38,234 nucleotides of DNA from positions 1 to 38,234 of the forward strand of contig JAIBAI010000028.1 of NCBI GenBank assembly GCA_019695235.1. The letters are read 5' to 3'. Position numbers and translations under genes: made by a program. Of the stretch, positions 16,025 through 25,174 are shown piece after piece; positions within the stretch are counted from its first letter, which is position 1, and each line of letters begins with the position of its first letter. This stretch comes from Bacteroidia bacterium (GTDB lineage Bacteria > Bacteroidota > Bacteroidia > M30B66). The notes beneath the pieces are model-generated. The model was not told where the DNA came from, searched no databases, and saw only the letters and a program-made list of their open reading frames with translations.

Positions 16025-16879
16025 ATGGAAATACCTGATAACATAGAAGCTAGTATTCTGCTATGGAACAACGCTCCTTTGGACAGCCTTTTGGGACTAT
16101 CACCGACAGAAATGGATCATTTACTTTACAATACTTTTGGTGATAAGTCTCCTGTTCAATTTCGTGATGATATTGACGATAAAACACTTGACCGGATTCC
16201 GCTTTTTAGAATACTAGAGCATTTTCTAAAAATCATTCAGCGTGACAAACATATTAAGTTGACACCACTTGGAGCATTGCCGAAAAAAGTAATGGTTGAA
16301 CTTTACGAAAAAAGATTTCTGCTTAACGAGTTTATTGAAAGTGGCCTAAAGAAGCTTTGGAAAGAAGATGACTGCATTGCCATAAGAAGTGTAAGACATA
16401 CAGCTGAGCTTGGCCGGCTTGTGAAAAAAGTAAATGGTAAGCTATCATTGACAAAGACGGCAATCAAACTGCTTGAAACAAATAATCGCTCGCAATTATT
16501 CAAACAGTTTTTTCAAGCGTTTACAGGCAAATTTCTTTGGAGTTTTAATGATGGCTATCCCGAACTACCCATCGGGCAACTGGGTTGGGCATTTTCAGTA
16601 ATTATGCTTGACAAATTCGGAGAGCATCCACAAAAAGCTGACTTTTATGCAGACAAATATTTAAGAGCATTCCCAAACCTTATAACTTTTATTCAGCCAG
16701 ACTACTTTTCGCCTGAAAGACAGTTTCAAATGTGTTACGGTCTTCGGACTTTTGACAGGTTTTTTCTTTGGTTCGGTTTTGTGACAGTTGAACATCAGAA
16801 ACATTTTTTAAATTTAGACACTGATATATTCCAAAGAACTGATCTGGTGAAAAGCATTTTCAAAATTGACGACCAATGA
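16025..16879 (+). CDS. Unknown 284-aa cytoplasmic protein
   Basis: 284 aa, no signal peptide or membrane segment. Mostly helical. Residues about 50-110 (PLFRILEHFLKIIQRDKHIKL, LGALPKKVMVELYEKRFL) look like a winged-helix-type segment known from several uncharacterised bacterial proteins. A second one around LGRLVKKVNGKLSLTKTAIKLL follows. The end is rich in aromatic residues (FDRFFLWFGFVTVEHQKH). I do not recognise a family with known function. It has its own promoter, is A/T-rich, and lies between a T9SS cargo gene and a glycosyltransferase gene, so it is likely accessory. A DNA-binding role would be a guess from the helical pattern only. Confidence 0.7.
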   Translation: MEIPDNIEASILLWNNAPLDSLLGLSPTEMDHLLYNTFGDKSPVQFRDDIDDKTLDRIPLFRILEHFLKIIQRDKHIKLTPLGALPKKVMVELYEKRFLLNEFIESGLKKLWKEDDCIAIRSVRHTAELGRLVKKVNGKLSLTKTAIKLLETNNRSQLFKQFFQAFTGKFLWSFNDGYPELPIGQLGWAFSVIMLDKFGEHPQKADFYADKYLRAFPNLITFIQPDYFSPERQFQMCYGLRTFDRFFLWFGFVTVEHQKHFLNLDTDIFQRTDLVKSIFKIDDQ

Positions 16880-16945
16880 CACCAGATGGAGAAAAACTGC
16901 AAAATACTCTTCCATGCCCAATGCGGCGCTTCCACCTAAAAATAC

Positions 16946-16953
16946 TACCTTTG
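16946..16953 (+). promoter_or_regulatory. Putative -7 box for the glycosyltransferase gene
   Basis: TACCTTTG fits TAnnTTTG; predicted leader about 30 nt to ATG 16988. No clear -33 element. Confidence 0.5.
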
Positions 16954-16987
16954 CAGAAGAGGGAAAAGATTTCCCCTGCTTAATAAA

Positions 16988-17818
16988 ATGCTTCAAAAAG
17001 GCAAAAATTTCATCCGGCGAATAGTTGGCAAGACAGAAGAAATCAGGCTGCCTGATAAACGCTATCTTGCTACACCCGTCAGCGTGTTAAAGCCGGTTTC
17101 AGTATTAATTCCGGCCTATGAAATGTATGGAAAAGGAGCATCCTTTTTAGAAAAATCATTAGATATGCTTCAGCAGCAAAGTTTCCAGAATTTCGAGGTG
17201 CTTGTTTCTGATCAAAGTGTTGATGATTCTATTCAGCGCTGCTGTGAGGCCTATGCCGGAAAGCTGAAGGTTAGCTATGTACGAAAGCCTGAGCGTGGAA
17301 ATTCTTGTTCAAATGTGAACTTCGCACTCGACCATGCGAGATACGATATCATCAAAATACTGTTCCTTGACGATGTATTAACTGATAGCAATGCGTTGGA
17401 GCGCACCTGTAAGTATTTTCACTGGTCGAAAGCAAAATGGATGATATCAGCCTGCAATCATGAAGAAATTGAAACAGGGCGAATCTATCATAACCGTTTT
17501 CCTGAACCATTTCTTGACGAGCACCTGTTCAGTGCATTCAATCCCCTAGGTTGCCCATCGGTTTTGATGTTCAGTAAGAATGATTTGCGTTTCGACCTCC
17601 AGTTACCGGCCCTGATGGATATTGATTTCTATTTCCGGCTAATGAAAAAGTATGGCCCGCCAACTTTATTCAACGATATCAATGTTACCATTGGTGTTCA
17701 CCCGGGCATGGTTACCAATAATGGCGGGGCGGGCAACCGTGAGCAAGTGAACCTCGAATTAGCAATCGTGCATCAGAAGTACGACAGGCCACTCAAAGCA
17801 GCAGGCAATATCAGCTAA
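16988..17818 (+). CDS. Family 2 glycosyltransferase
   Basis: 276 aa with a GT-A fold. The nucleotide-sugar binding start is PVSVLIPAYEMYGKGASFLEKS, then NFEVLVSDQSVDDSIQ, and the DxD-like metal site is in IIKILFLDDVLTDSNAL. Later DIDFYFRLMKKYG is the usual acceptor-side segment of GT2 enzymes. No membrane segment, so cytoplasmic or peripheral. Donor and acceptor sugars cannot be told. It stands alone, 6 kb before the main glycosyltransferase cluster, and its 3' end overlaps that of the convergent pseudouridine synthase gene by 8 bp. Confidence 0.88.
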   Translation: MLQKGKNFIRRIVGKTEEIRLPDKRYLATPVSVLKPVSVLIPAYEMYGKGASFLEKSLDMLQQQSFQNFEVLVSDQSVDDSIQRCCEAYAGKLKVSYVRKPERGNSCSNVNFALDHARYDIIKILFLDDVLTDSNALERTCKYFHWSKAKWMISACNHEEIETGRIYHNRFPEPFLDEHLFSAFNPLGCPSVLMFSKNDLRFDLQLPALMDIDFYFRLMKKYGPPTLFNDINVTIGVHPGMVTNNGGAGNREQVNLELAIVHQKYDRPLKAAGNIS

Positions 17819-18497
17819 AATAAGCAGGCCAGGGGGCAAGTGGTTTCCAGGCAGCATTTGATGGCAGGGGAGCCGTTACGCACAAAGGTTCTTGCTTTAC
17901 CGGATGCTGAAATGTCAGCGAGCGGGCATGCAAACAAATTGAACGGTCGTCATTGCCACGCTTTGCCCCATATTTCACATCACCACGTATTGGCCATCCT
18001 GAGCTTGATAACTGAACCCTTATCTGATGGTGCCGCCCTGAACCAGGCCTGATTTCCAACAGACTGTAATTGTCGGTGCTTACTAAAACCTTAAAATCCA
18101 ACTCACACCGCAACAAACCATCCCCCGCAACTTTTCCGGCAAATGACTTGTTCTTTGCCTCATTCTTGTGCAGAAAATGCACTAAAGTCCCTGAAGACGC
18201 ATCCGGTTTGCCTTCTACCAGTGCCCAATAAACTTTTTCAACCTTCCGGTCACGAAACAAAGCGTTCATTCGCGATAAAGCCTTGCTGGTACGGGCAAAT
18301 GCAACGAGCCCGCTCACAGGTCGGTCGAGCCGGTGAATTACTCCGATAAAAGCATCACCCGGTTTTTGATATTTCTTCCGGATATATTCAGCCACAAGTT
18401 CTGATAACGCAGTGTCTCCGGTCTTATCACCCTGTACAATCTCTCCGGCAGTCTTGTTCACCAACACCAAATGATTGTCTTCGTACAATACCTCCAT
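17811..18497 (-). CDS. RluA-family RNA pseudouridine synthase
   Basis: About 228 aa. Converts uridine to pseudouridine in rRNA or tRNA. The catalytic Asp is in the family motif GVIHRLDRPVSGLV; other marks are MEVLYEDNHLVLVNKTAG at the start, KVEKVYWALVEG and the C-terminal ETRPGSGRHHQIRVQLS-type segment (LEIRPGSGRHHQIRVQL). It lacks an N-terminal S4 domain, as many RluA members in this phylum do. Start set at ATG 18495-18497 because a full promoter lies at 18514-18542, inside the longer open frame. Exact RNA target not predictable. Confidence 0.93.
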   Translation of the reverse strand: MEVLYEDNHLVLVNKTAGEIVQGDKTGDTALSELVAEYIRKKYQKPGDAFIGVIHRLDRPVSGLVAFARTSKALSRMNALFRDRKVEKVYWALVEGKPDASSGTLVHFLHKNEAKNKSFAGKVAGDGLLRCELDFKVLVSTDNYSLLEIRPGSGRHHQIRVQLSSSGWPIRGDVKYGAKRGNDDRSICLHARSLTFQHPVKQEPLCVTAPLPSNAAWKPLAPWPAYFS

Positions 18498-18513
18498 GTG
18501 CGTAATTTGGGTG

Positions 18514-18542
18514 CAAAGGTACGTGCTTCCGGTTGTTAGCAA
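18514..18542 (-). promoter_or_regulatory. Promoter of the pseudouridine synthase gene (TTG-N18-TACCTTTG)
   Basis: On the minus strand TTG (18540-18542), an 18-nt spacer and TACCTTTG (18514-18521). Leader about 12 nt. It decides the start codon of the gene. Confidence 0.65.
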
Positions 18543-18592
18543 CCCCGTAATAAAAATTCAGGTCTGTAAACGAAAGAGTATCTTTACGCCGT

Positions 18593-18600
18593 TATTTTTG
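18593..18600 (+). promoter_or_regulatory. Putative -7 box of the barrel/lipoprotein pair
   Basis: TATTTTTG, 9 nt before ATG 18610 and 15 nt before the alternative ATG 18616. Very short leader expected. Confidence 0.45.
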
Positions 18601-18609
18601 AACGATACC

Positions 18610-19155
18610 ATGACAATGTTTCGTTCGACCTTATTCGCCCTGCTGCTTTTTACTTTGCCCATTCACCTTGCCGCTCAAAGAGGCAAAAGTAACACTAACC
18701 CTGTTGGCTTTGGCTTTGGCGCTGTTTATAACCTTCCGGTGAAGAGTTTTGGTGCTGAGATACGGGCCAAGATACCTCTCTACAACCGCTTCTATGCTGT
18801 GCCTGAAATCAGCTACTTTTTCCCTTTTAGCCCCATTTCTGAGATATATGCCGGTGCCGCCCTGCACTATGAATTGCCCGTACCTTCCACAAGGTTTACG
18901 CCCTATCTGGCCGCTGGCGCCTATTACAACAATTGGCTAAATATTGCCGAATATCGCAACAGTATTAAAGACAAGAGCAACCTGGCCCCTGAATTGGGTG
19001 GTGGTATAGTGCTCTCACATGGCTGCATCCGCCCCTATCTTGAAGGCAGGTACGATGTGCGCTGGAAAGAAGGAACCATCCGCTTTGGTCTCTTGTTTTA
19101 CCCCGGTGACTGCCGGATGCGTACTAAAAAAGTGAAATGCCCCGCTTACGGTTAA
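18610..19155 (+). CDS. Small outer-membrane barrel-like protein, unknown function
   Basis: 181 aa from ATG 18610 (MTMFRSTL; ATG 18616 is the other choice). Signal peptide with hydrophobic core STLFALLLFTLPIHLAAQ. The rest has short amphipathic strands with aromatic ends (VGFGFGAVYNLPVKSFGAEIR, FYAVPEISYFFPF, PYLAAGAYYNNWLNI, LAPELGGGIVLSHG, PYLEGRYDVRWKEG, IRFGLLFY), as in an eight-strand barrel. The tail after the last strand is short and holds two Cys. The open frame begins at 18475 but that part overlaps the opposite promoter. It probably forms an operon with the lipoprotein gene 12 bp downstream. Confidence 0.78.
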   Translation: MTMFRSTLFALLLFTLPIHLAAQRGKSNTNPVGFGFGAVYNLPVKSFGAEIRAKIPLYNRFYAVPEISYFFPFSPISEIYAGAALHYELPVPSTRFTPYLAAGAYYNNWLNIAEYRNSIKDKSNLAPELGGGIVLSHGCIRPYLEGRYDVRWKEGTIRFGLLFYPGDCRMRTKKVKCPAYG

Positions 19156-19167
19156 AATAAAAATCAC

Positions 19168-20055
19168 ATGAAAACCCTCATTCGTTTATCAGCCCTTTTG
19201 CTGGCCATGGTATGGCTGGCATCATGCAAAAAAGACCGTATTGAAAAGGATGACTTTTCAAGTATGGATGATTTCTATAACGAGCACCGTCAGGAAGAAC
19301 AAGAATACCTGATTGATTCGGGTGGCACCTGTCCCTTAGTGGCCAAATACCAAACAAAAATCTGCCTTGGCAAGGAAGCCCTGACAAAACCCGATGCTAC
19401 GCCTTTCTATTATCCGTGGAAACTAAAGGTGGTAGAACTATATACCATCAAAGACATGATGCTCTGGCCAATGCATGGCATGAGCAGTGACAGCTTAATG
19501 AAAATTTCGGCGATGATTCGCATCCGTGCATTTAAAGATGATGTTGAGCTGAAACTTAAGCCGGCTGCATTTTATACTGTTGAGCCGGATACGATGAACC
19601 CGCTTATTCCGGATTTAAGTGTATTTTATGGTTCGCTTGAGCCTGTGATGGTCAATTGGGCAAACCCTTTGGCCGGAGACCCCATCACTGCCATCACCCC
19701 TACACCTGAAACCTATCAGCTAAAACTGGGGCAACTGGGATGGTCAATGGCTGCACGTTTGGCCGGAGGTACACCACTTACAAGTATACGCTTTACTGCT
19801 ATTGGCAATAACACCCAGAACATTGAAGTGTTTTTGGTATTCAAAAACTTCAAAGGCCTGATGAAGGTGACAAACCTGCAATCAAAACTACTGCCGGTAG
19901 GTGAAAAGGTAACGCTTTTTGCAATGGCGAAAAAATCTACCGGTGCTTATGTGCTTCATAAAGAAGACATTACGGTGAGTGCAGGCATGGAAAAGGAACT
20001 CCAGCTTGAAGAGCTCTCCGAAGAAGCACTGCTGGAGGCAATGAATGATTTGTAA
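19168..20055 (+). CDS. Lipoprotein of unknown function
   Basis: 295 aa. Signal peptide with lipobox (LLLAMVWLASC, Cys about residue 20), then KKDRIEKDD: the acidic residues after the Cys fit surface-exposed Bacteroidota lipoproteins only partly. The mature part has a Cys pair (GGTCPLVAKYQTKICLG), a beta-rich centre with repeated Pro-Leu stretches, and an acidic helical end (LQLEELSEEALLEAMNDL). No known family recognised. 12 bp after the barrel-like gene, so the two likely act together at the outer membrane. Confidence 0.8.
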   Translation: MKTLIRLSALLLAMVWLASCKKDRIEKDDFSSMDDFYNEHRQEEQEYLIDSGGTCPLVAKYQTKICLGKEALTKPDATPFYYPWKLKVVELYTIKDMMLWPMHGMSSDSLMKISAMIRIRAFKDDVELKLKPAAFYTVEPDTMNPLIPDLSVFYGSLEPVMVNWANPLAGDPITAITPTPETYQLKLGQLGWSMAARLAGGTPLTSIRFTAIGNNTQNIEVFLVFKNFKGLMKVTNLQSKLLPVGEKVTLFAMAKKSTGAYVLHKEDITVSAGMEKELQLEELSEEALLEAMNDL

Positions 20056-20103
20056 AAACCCTGTTTCTATTGCCCGGAGCTTATTACAGGGATTGTTTGC
20101 CTG

Positions 20104-20919
20104 CTAATACTGCTCTGAGGCATTGGGGAAATCAGTACTCCGGATATCTGACACATATTGCGCTACAGCATTACTGATTTGCTCGTTCAGATTCGCATAG
20201 GTACGTAAGAACCGTGGGCGGAATTCTGTATTGATACCAAGCATATCATGCAAAACCAATACCTGCCCGTCAACACCTCCACCGGCGCCTATCCCAATCA
20301 CCGGAATATGCAATGAGGCAGCTACCTGTGTTGCCAGTTTTGCCGGAACTTTTTCAAGTACGATAGCAAAACACCCTGTTTCCTGCAATAGCATTGCATC
20401 ACTGATGAGTTTATCTGCTTCCTCTTTCTCGCGGGCACGCACTACATAAGTACCGAATTTATAGATTGACTGCGGAGTAAGCCCGAGATGCCCCATCACC
20501 GGAACACCTGCACTAAGAATCCGCTTTATTGATTCCTGAATCTCAGCACCCCCTTCCATCTTCACCGCATGGGCACCTGTTTCTTTCATCACCCGGATGG
20601 CAGAGGTAAGCGCTTCCTTGCTATTGCCCTGATACGAGCCAAAAGGCAGGTCAACCACAACCAGGGCCCTTTGCGTGCCACGAATCACCGAGGCGGCATG
20701 GTATATCATCTGGTCGAGCGTTATGGGAAGCGTTGTTTCATGCCCGGCCATTACATTTGAGGCAGAATCGCCTACAAGAATCACATCAATTCCGGCAGAA
20801 TCAATGATCTTGGCCATGGAGAAATCATAAGCTGTAAGCATGGCGATTTTCTCCCCCCGCTGCTTCATTTCATGCAAAACCTTCACGGTTACACGTTTTA
20901 CTGCTTTGTGAACTGACAT
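20104..20919 (-). CDS. panB: 3-methyl-2-oxobutanoate hydroxymethyltransferase
   Basis: First step of pantothenate (coenzyme A) synthesis: ketoisovalerate plus methylene-tetrahydrofolate gives ketopantoate. About 271 aa from ATG 20917-20919 ([20 protein letters not shown]). Visible sites: metal-binding Asp in [19 protein letters not shown], second Asp in [20 protein letters not shown], and Glu in [11 protein letters not shown], then the [20 protein letters not shown] loop. The open frame extends to 21105, but that part would overlap the divergent lipoprotein gene and its promoter. Divergent from the lipoprotein gene at 20984, with an inverted repeat between. Confidence 0.96.
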   Translation of the reverse strand: MSVHKAVKRVTVKVLHEMKQRGEKIAMLTAYDFSMAKIIDSAGIDVILVGDSASNVMAGHETTLPITLDQMIYHAASVIRGTQRALVVVDLPFGSYQGNSKEALTSAIRVMKETGAHAVKMEGGAEIQESIKRILSAGVPVMGHLGLTPQSIYKFGTYVVRAREKEEADKLISDAMLLQETGCFAIVLEKVPAKLATQVAASLHIPVIGIGAGGGVDGQVLVLHDMLGINTEFRPRFLRTYANLNEQISNAVAQYVSDIRSTDFPNASEQY

Positions 20920-20926
20920 AATTCGT

Positions 20927-20957
20927 CCGATAAACGGCAATATTAGTAATTTATCGG
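20927..20957. promoter_or_regulatory. Inverted repeat (operator candidate) in the panB divergent promoter region
   Basis: CCGATAAA (20927-20934) and TTTATCGG (20950-20957) are perfect 8-bp arms with a 15-nt spacer. The spacer contains a minus-strand -7-like box for panB (TAATATTG, 20938-20945), so a protein bound here could block panB transcription. Confidence 0.45.
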
Positions 20958-20971
20958 TTTGGCTGATTTTG

Positions 20972-20979
20972 TAAATTTG
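20972..20979 (+). promoter_or_regulatory. -7 box 4 nt before a lipoprotein gene
   Basis: TAAATTTG, then 4 nt (CCGG), then ATG 20984. Same geometry as at 9127 and 10058; predicts a leaderless mRNA. Confidence 0.5.
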
Positions 20980-20983
20980 CCGG

Positions 20984-21994
20984 ATGTTACAACGCTTTGC
21001 TATAATTGCCGGATTGACAGCCGTTTTGTTAAGTTCCTGCTCAAATGATTTAGACATCAATGCCCAATGGAAGGAAACCACCGTTGTTTTTGGCCTGATG
21101 AGCAAGCAGGATTCAGTGCATTACCTGCGCCTGAGCAAAGCTTTTTTGGGTGAAGGTGATGCCATGAAATTTGCATCCATTGCCGACTCGGTTTACTACG
21201 ACCCACAGGTAATAGAGGTGAAAATTGAAGAATACCTCAATAACTCCATTACCCGTACCTTTGAGCTTCAGGCAGCGACTGACATCCCGAAAGACCCCGG
21301 TATCTTCGCCTGGCCCGGGCAGGTAGTTTATACCTTCCAAACTCCGGCAAATGAAGGGTTGAACCCCATGGCGAAATACCAATTAACGGTTCACAACAAA
21401 AAGAGCAATCATGTGCTCAAAGCCGAAACCCAGGTGCTTGGGAACATGAATTTCGATATGCCCCTTGGTACAATGAACTTTTACCCGCAACACAGCCTGA
21501 ATGTGAAATGGAAAAGTGTAGAAGGCGGCGCCTTGTATGAGGTGTTCGTAAGTTTCCTTTACCGCGAATACCACCTGAACAACCCTTCAGATACTGTCAG
21601 GAAATTTGTCGAACTTAACCTGGGCCGCCTTAACATGGAGTTCAAAGGGGCGTTTCAAAGCCTGAATAAAACCATGACCAACCTTGACATGTACCGCACC
21701 ATTGGCCTCGAACTGGCGCCGCCCGACCCCAACGACCCTGTGTCGCGAATTGCCGATAGCCTGCTGGTACGTATCAATGTTGCCGACGAAGACCTAATGA
21801 CCTACCTGCTGGTAAACCAACCTTCAAATACCCTTGCACAGGAGCGCCCTCAGTTTACTAATGTAGAGAATGGCGTTGGCATCTTTGCCTCACGTGGCTC
21901 ATACACCAAAAAGTTCAGGATAGGCGACTATACGGTTGACAGCCTCAGAAGTAATCAGTTTACCCGGCATCTGAACTTCGAAGAGCGCCCCTGA
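20984..21994 (+). CDS. Lipoprotein, DUF4249-like
   Basis: 336 aa. Lipoprotein signal with lipobox TAVLLSSC (Cys about residue 19). The mature part begins with [30 protein letters not shown], a pattern seen in the DUF4249 group of Bacteroidota lipoproteins, whose role is unknown. Later strands: [38 protein letters not shown] and a C-terminal [15 protein letters not shown], which resembles the end of that group. Single-gene unit between panB and dnaK. Family placement is from pattern memory and is moderately sure. Confidence 0.7.
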   Translation: MLQRFAIIAGLTAVLLSSCSNDLDINAQWKETTVVFGLMSKQDSVHYLRLSKAFLGEGDAMKFASIADSVYYDPQVIEVKIEEYLNNSITRTFELQAATDIPKDPGIFAWPGQVVYTFQTPANEGLNPMAKYQLTVHNKKSNHVLKAETQVLGNMNFDMPLGTMNFYPQHSLNVKWKSVEGGALYEVFVSFLYREYHLNNPSDTVRKFVELNLGRLNMEFKGAFQSLNKTMTNLDMYRTIGLELAPPDPNDPVSRIADSLLVRINVADEDLMTYLLVNQPSNTLAQERPQFTNVENGVGIFASRGSYTKKFRIGDYTVDSLRSNQFTRHLNFEERP

Positions 21995-22050
21995 CATTTT
22001 GGCAGGGAGTGTCTTCCGGGTGTTTTTCTTGCTACTGCCATCTGCCGGAA

Positions 22051-22079
22051 TTGGCAGTTGAAATATAAATTTCTGCCAA
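22051..22079 (+). promoter_or_regulatory. Inverted repeat in the dnaK leader region
   Basis: TTGGCAG (22051-22057) and CTGCCAA (22073-22079) are perfect 7-bp arms around a 15-nt A/T-rich spacer. A second copy of CTGCC (22042-22046) can pair with the same GGCAG, so two exclusive hairpins are possible. Role (operator, terminator of the gene before, RNA structure) not known. No CIRCE element (TTAGCACTC-N9-GAGTGCTAA) was seen. Confidence 0.35.
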
Positions 22080-22163
22080 ATTGTAGTCGGATTGATGCCC
22101 ATTTCAGCATGGCACAAAGATTGAAATGCTCGCTGAAATTCATAACCAATTAAATCAAATAAA

Positions 22164-24071
22164 ATGGGCAAGATCATCGGGATAGACCTGGGTACTACCA
22201 ATTCATGTGTTTCTGTAATGGAAGGCAATGAGCCGGTTGTAATTCCCAATAGCGAAGGCAAAAGAACAACACCCTCCATTGTTGCATTTCTCGACAAGGG
22301 AGAACGTAAAGTAGGCGATCCGGCCAAAAGACAGGCCATCACCAACCCAACCAGAACCATTTTCTCTATTAAAAGGTTCATGGGAAACAGCTTCTCTGAA
22401 GTTTCTCAGGAAGTAGCCCGCGTGCCTTACAAAGTGGTAAAAGGCGACAACAACACCCCAAGGGTACAGATTGACGACCGTACCTATACACCACAGGAGA
22501 TTTCGGCAATGGTGCTTCAAAAAATGAAGCAAACCGCGCAGGATTACCTCGGACAAGATATCACCGAGGCTGTAATCACCGTACCTGCATACTTCAACGA
22601 TGCACAGCGCCAGGCAACCAAAGAAGCTGGTGAAGTGGCCGGATTGAAAGTAATGCGCATTATAAATGAACCTACTGCTGCTGCCCTGGCTTATGGCCTT
22701 GATAAGAAAAATGCCGATATGAAAATTGCGGTGTTCGACTGTGGTGGCGGAACACACGACGTTTCTGTACTCGAACTGGGTGAAGGTGTTTTTGAAGTAA
22801 AAGCAACTGAAGGCGATACACACCTTGGAGGAGACGATTTCGACCAGAAAATAATTGACTGGTTGGCAGACGAGTTTGCAGCCGGTGAAGGTGAAGGTCT
22901 TGACTTGCGAAAAGATGCAATGGCCCTTCAACGCCTGAAAGAAGCTGCTGAAAAAGCCAAAATCGAGCTCTCAAGTACCAGCACTACCGAAATAAACCTT
23001 CCTTATATCACTGCCACTCAGACTGGCCCCAAACACCTTGTGCGCACGCTTACCCGTGCGAAATTCGAACAATTGGTTGACGACCTGATTCGCCGTACCA
23101 TTGAACCATGTAAATCAGCGCTCAAAAATGCTGGATACAGTCCTTCTGATATTGATGAGGTAATTCTGGTTGGTGGCTCCACACGTATCCCCGCTATCCA
23201 GGCTGCTGTTGAGAAATTCTTCGGCAAAGCACCCTCAAAAGGTGTGAACCCTGATGAAGTAGTAGCCATCGGCGCTGCTATCCAGGGGGGTGTGTTAACA
23301 GGTGAAGTGAAAGATGTACTGTTGCTCGATGTTACGCCACTTTCACTTGGTATTGAAACAATGGGCGGGGTAATGACCCGGCTGATTGAGTCAAATACTA
23401 CCATCCCGACAAAGAAATCTGAAGTGTTCTCGACTGCAAGCGATAGCCAGCCTTCGGTTGAAATACATATCCTGCAGGGCGAACGACCTATGGCAGCACA
23501 AAACCGTACAATTGGCCGCTTCCACCTCGATGGTATCCCACCGGCACCACGTGGTGTGCCGCAAATCGAAGTAACTTTCGATATTGATGCGAATGGTATC
23601 CTGCACGTAGGAGCAAAAGATAAAGCAACAGGCAAAGAACAAAAGATTCGTATTGAAGCATCTTCCGGATTGAGCGACGATGAAATCAAACGCATGAAAA
23701 CAGAAGCCGAAGCAAATGCTGAGTCTGACCGCAAAGCAAAAGAAGAAGCTGAGAAAGTAAACCAGGCTGATTCGTTGATTTTCCAAACCGAAAAGCAACT
23801 GAAAGAGTTTGGTGATAAGATTCCGGCAGATAAAAAATCAACCATCGAATCAGCCCTTGCTGCGCTCAAAACAGCACATGCAAGCAAAGACCTCAATGCT
23901 ATTGACAGCGCGCTGAATACGCTCAATACCGCCTGGTCTGCCGCTTCTGAAGATATGTACAAGGCCTCTCAGGATGCCGGACAACAACAGCATTCAGGCG
24001 ATGCTTCTGCTAATGCCGGCCCTGAAGTGACCGATGTTGACTTCGAAGAAGTGAAAGACGAGCAAAAATAA
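22164..24071 (+). CDS. dnaK: Chaperone DnaK (Hsp70)
   Basis: 635-aa ATP-dependent chaperone. ATPase domain: start [20 protein letters not shown], phosphate-2 loop variant [19 protein letters not shown] (Cys and His where Leu and Phe are usual in E. coli), then [10 protein letters not shown] and [13 protein letters not shown]. Linker [16 protein letters not shown] joins the peptide-binding domain (residues about 390-510) and the helical lid. It ends with [14 protein letters not shown], the acidic tail. Length is normal. It stands alone here, with neither dnaJ nor grpE nearby, and ends in a strong terminator. ATG 22164 begins the conserved sequence exactly. Confidence 0.99.
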   Translation: MGKIIGIDLGTTNSCVSVMEGNEPVVIPNSEGKRTTPSIVAFLDKGERKVGDPAKRQAITNPTRTIFSIKRFMGNSFSEVSQEVARVPYKVVKGDNNTPRVQIDDRTYTPQEISAMVLQKMKQTAQDYLGQDITEAVITVPAYFNDAQRQATKEAGEVAGLKVMRIINEPTAAALAYGLDKKNADMKIAVFDCGGGTHDVSVLELGEGVFEVKATEGDTHLGGDDFDQKIIDWLADEFAAGEGEGLDLRKDAMALQRLKEAAEKAKIELSSTSTTEINLPYITATQTGPKHLVRTLTRAKFEQLVDDLIRRTIEPCKSALKNAGYSPSDIDEVILVGGSTRIPAIQAAVEKFFGKAPSKGVNPDEVVAIGAAIQGGVLTGEVKDVLLLDVTPLSLGIETMGGVMTRLIESNTTIPTKKSEVFSTASDSQPSVEIHILQGERPMAAQNRTIGRFHLDGIPPAPRGVPQIEVTFDIDANGILHVGAKDKATGKEQKIRIEASSGLSDDEIKRMKTEAEANAESDRKAKEEAEKVNQADSLIFQTEKQLKEFGDKIPADKKSTIESALAALKTAHASKDLNAIDSALNTLNTAWSAASEDMYKASQDAGQQQHSGDASANAGPEVTDVDFEEVKDEQK

Positions 24072-24091
24072 AATTTAGCAAATAATACACG

Positions 24092-24129
24092 AAGCCCCGA
24101 AGCATCAAACCTTTGGGGCTTTTGCTTTT
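24092..24129 (+). terminator. Intrinsic terminator of dnaK
   Basis: AAGCCCC (24092-24098) pairs with GGGGCTT (24115-24121), followed by TTTGCTTTT. It begins about 20 bp after the dnaK stop. Confidence 0.85.
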
Positions 24130-24256
24130 GTAATATTGCGGGCTTTCATATCTTGCCCTTTTGCAAAAGCATTGTTATTTTGTGCCTATTTTTAACCCCA
24201 TTTCGTATTAGCCCCCACTGGTTTGATGTGAATACTTTGCAGAAAGGATTGAGTGC

Positions 24257-25144
24257 ATGATAGTTACAAAAATTTATAGCGGACTGGGTAATCAACTTTT
24301 CCAATATGCCGCCGGAAAATCGCTGGCAGCGCATCATAATACTGATTTAAAGATTGATAACTCCTGGTATTATACAGCCGAAGAGAAACAAACTCCCCGT
24401 ACCTATGATTTAGGGGTGTTTCATTTTCCTGAACCGATTGCGACCCATGATGAAATCAGGCAATTTACCCACCCTGCAGGTACAGACTTGCTGGGGCGCC
24501 TGAAAGCACGCTATTACCGTGGTCTTCCCAACCATAAAAAACCGGTGTATCAGGAGCCTCATTTTCATTTTGACACTCAGTTTTTTAATAGCCGGAAGTC
24601 AACAATGCTAAGTGGGTATTGGCAATCAGAGAAATATTTCTTGCCCCTTGCAGCGACTATCCGGCAAGCCTTTTCATTGCAGGTGACTGGTGAACAAAAC
24701 CTTGAAACGGCACGCAAAATCAATAGTTCAACAGCCATATCACTGCATGTTCGGAGGGGCGACATGGTGCACAACCCCGATGTTGCACGGGTACACGGTT
24801 CATGTGATTTAGCTTATTACCAGGAAGCCGCCAGACGAATTGTAGAACAAATAGCAAGCCCTGAGTTTTTTATTTTCAGTGACGACCCACAATGGTGCCT
24901 TCAACATTTAAAACTTGATTATCCGGTAAATGTGGTGGCTAATAATCAGGGAGATATGGCCTGGCAGGATATGCAACTGATGCGTATGTGTAAACATCAT
25001 ATCATAGCAAACAGCAGCTTTAGCTGGTGGGGGGCATGGCTTAACCCATCTGCTGAAAAAAAGGTAATTGCACCTGCACGTTGGTTCAATACCGGAAATC
25101 ATGACCTTAGCGATTTACTACCAGCCGGATGGATGCGTCTTTAA
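24257..25144 (+). CDS. GT11 fucosyltransferase-like protein (alpha-1,2)
   Basis: 295 aa. Start MIVTKIYSGLGNQLFQYAAG carries the family 11 N-terminal motif GLGNQLFQYAAG. The donor site motif is SLHVRRGDMV (HxRRxD), and further on come EFFIFSDDPQWCLQHL and the conserved NSSFSWWGAWLN. These three together mark GT11, which moves fucose from GDP-fucose to galactose in alpha-1,2 linkage; the exact acceptor is unknown. No membrane segment. First of four glycosyltransferase genes in a row, with 30 bp to the next, so likely the head of an operon building a surface glycan. Confidence 0.92.
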   Translation: MIVTKIYSGLGNQLFQYAAGKSLAAHHNTDLKIDNSWYYTAEEKQTPRTYDLGVFHFPEPIATHDEIRQFTHPAGTDLLGRLKARYYRGLPNHKKPVYQEPHFHFDTQFFNSRKSTMLSGYWQSEKYFLPLAATIRQAFSLQVTGEQNLETARKINSSTAISLHVRRGDMVHNPDVARVHGSCDLAYYQEAARRIVEQIASPEFFIFSDDPQWCLQHLKLDYPVNVVANNQGDMAWQDMQLMRMCKHHIIANSSFSWWGAWLNPSAEKKVIAPARWFNTGNHDLSDLLPAGWMRL

Positions 25145-25174
25145 ATAATTTTGACCTGAAATTTTCGTTCGCCA

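Noticed and set aside
20920-21105. N-terminal extension of panB
   Set aside because: It would run through the divergent promoter and into the lipoprotein gene; PanB homologues begin near 20919.
23018-23962. 314-codon reading frame antisense to dnaK
   Set aside because: Ser-rich translation typical of the opposite strand of a strongly biased gene; dnaK is certain on the plus strand.
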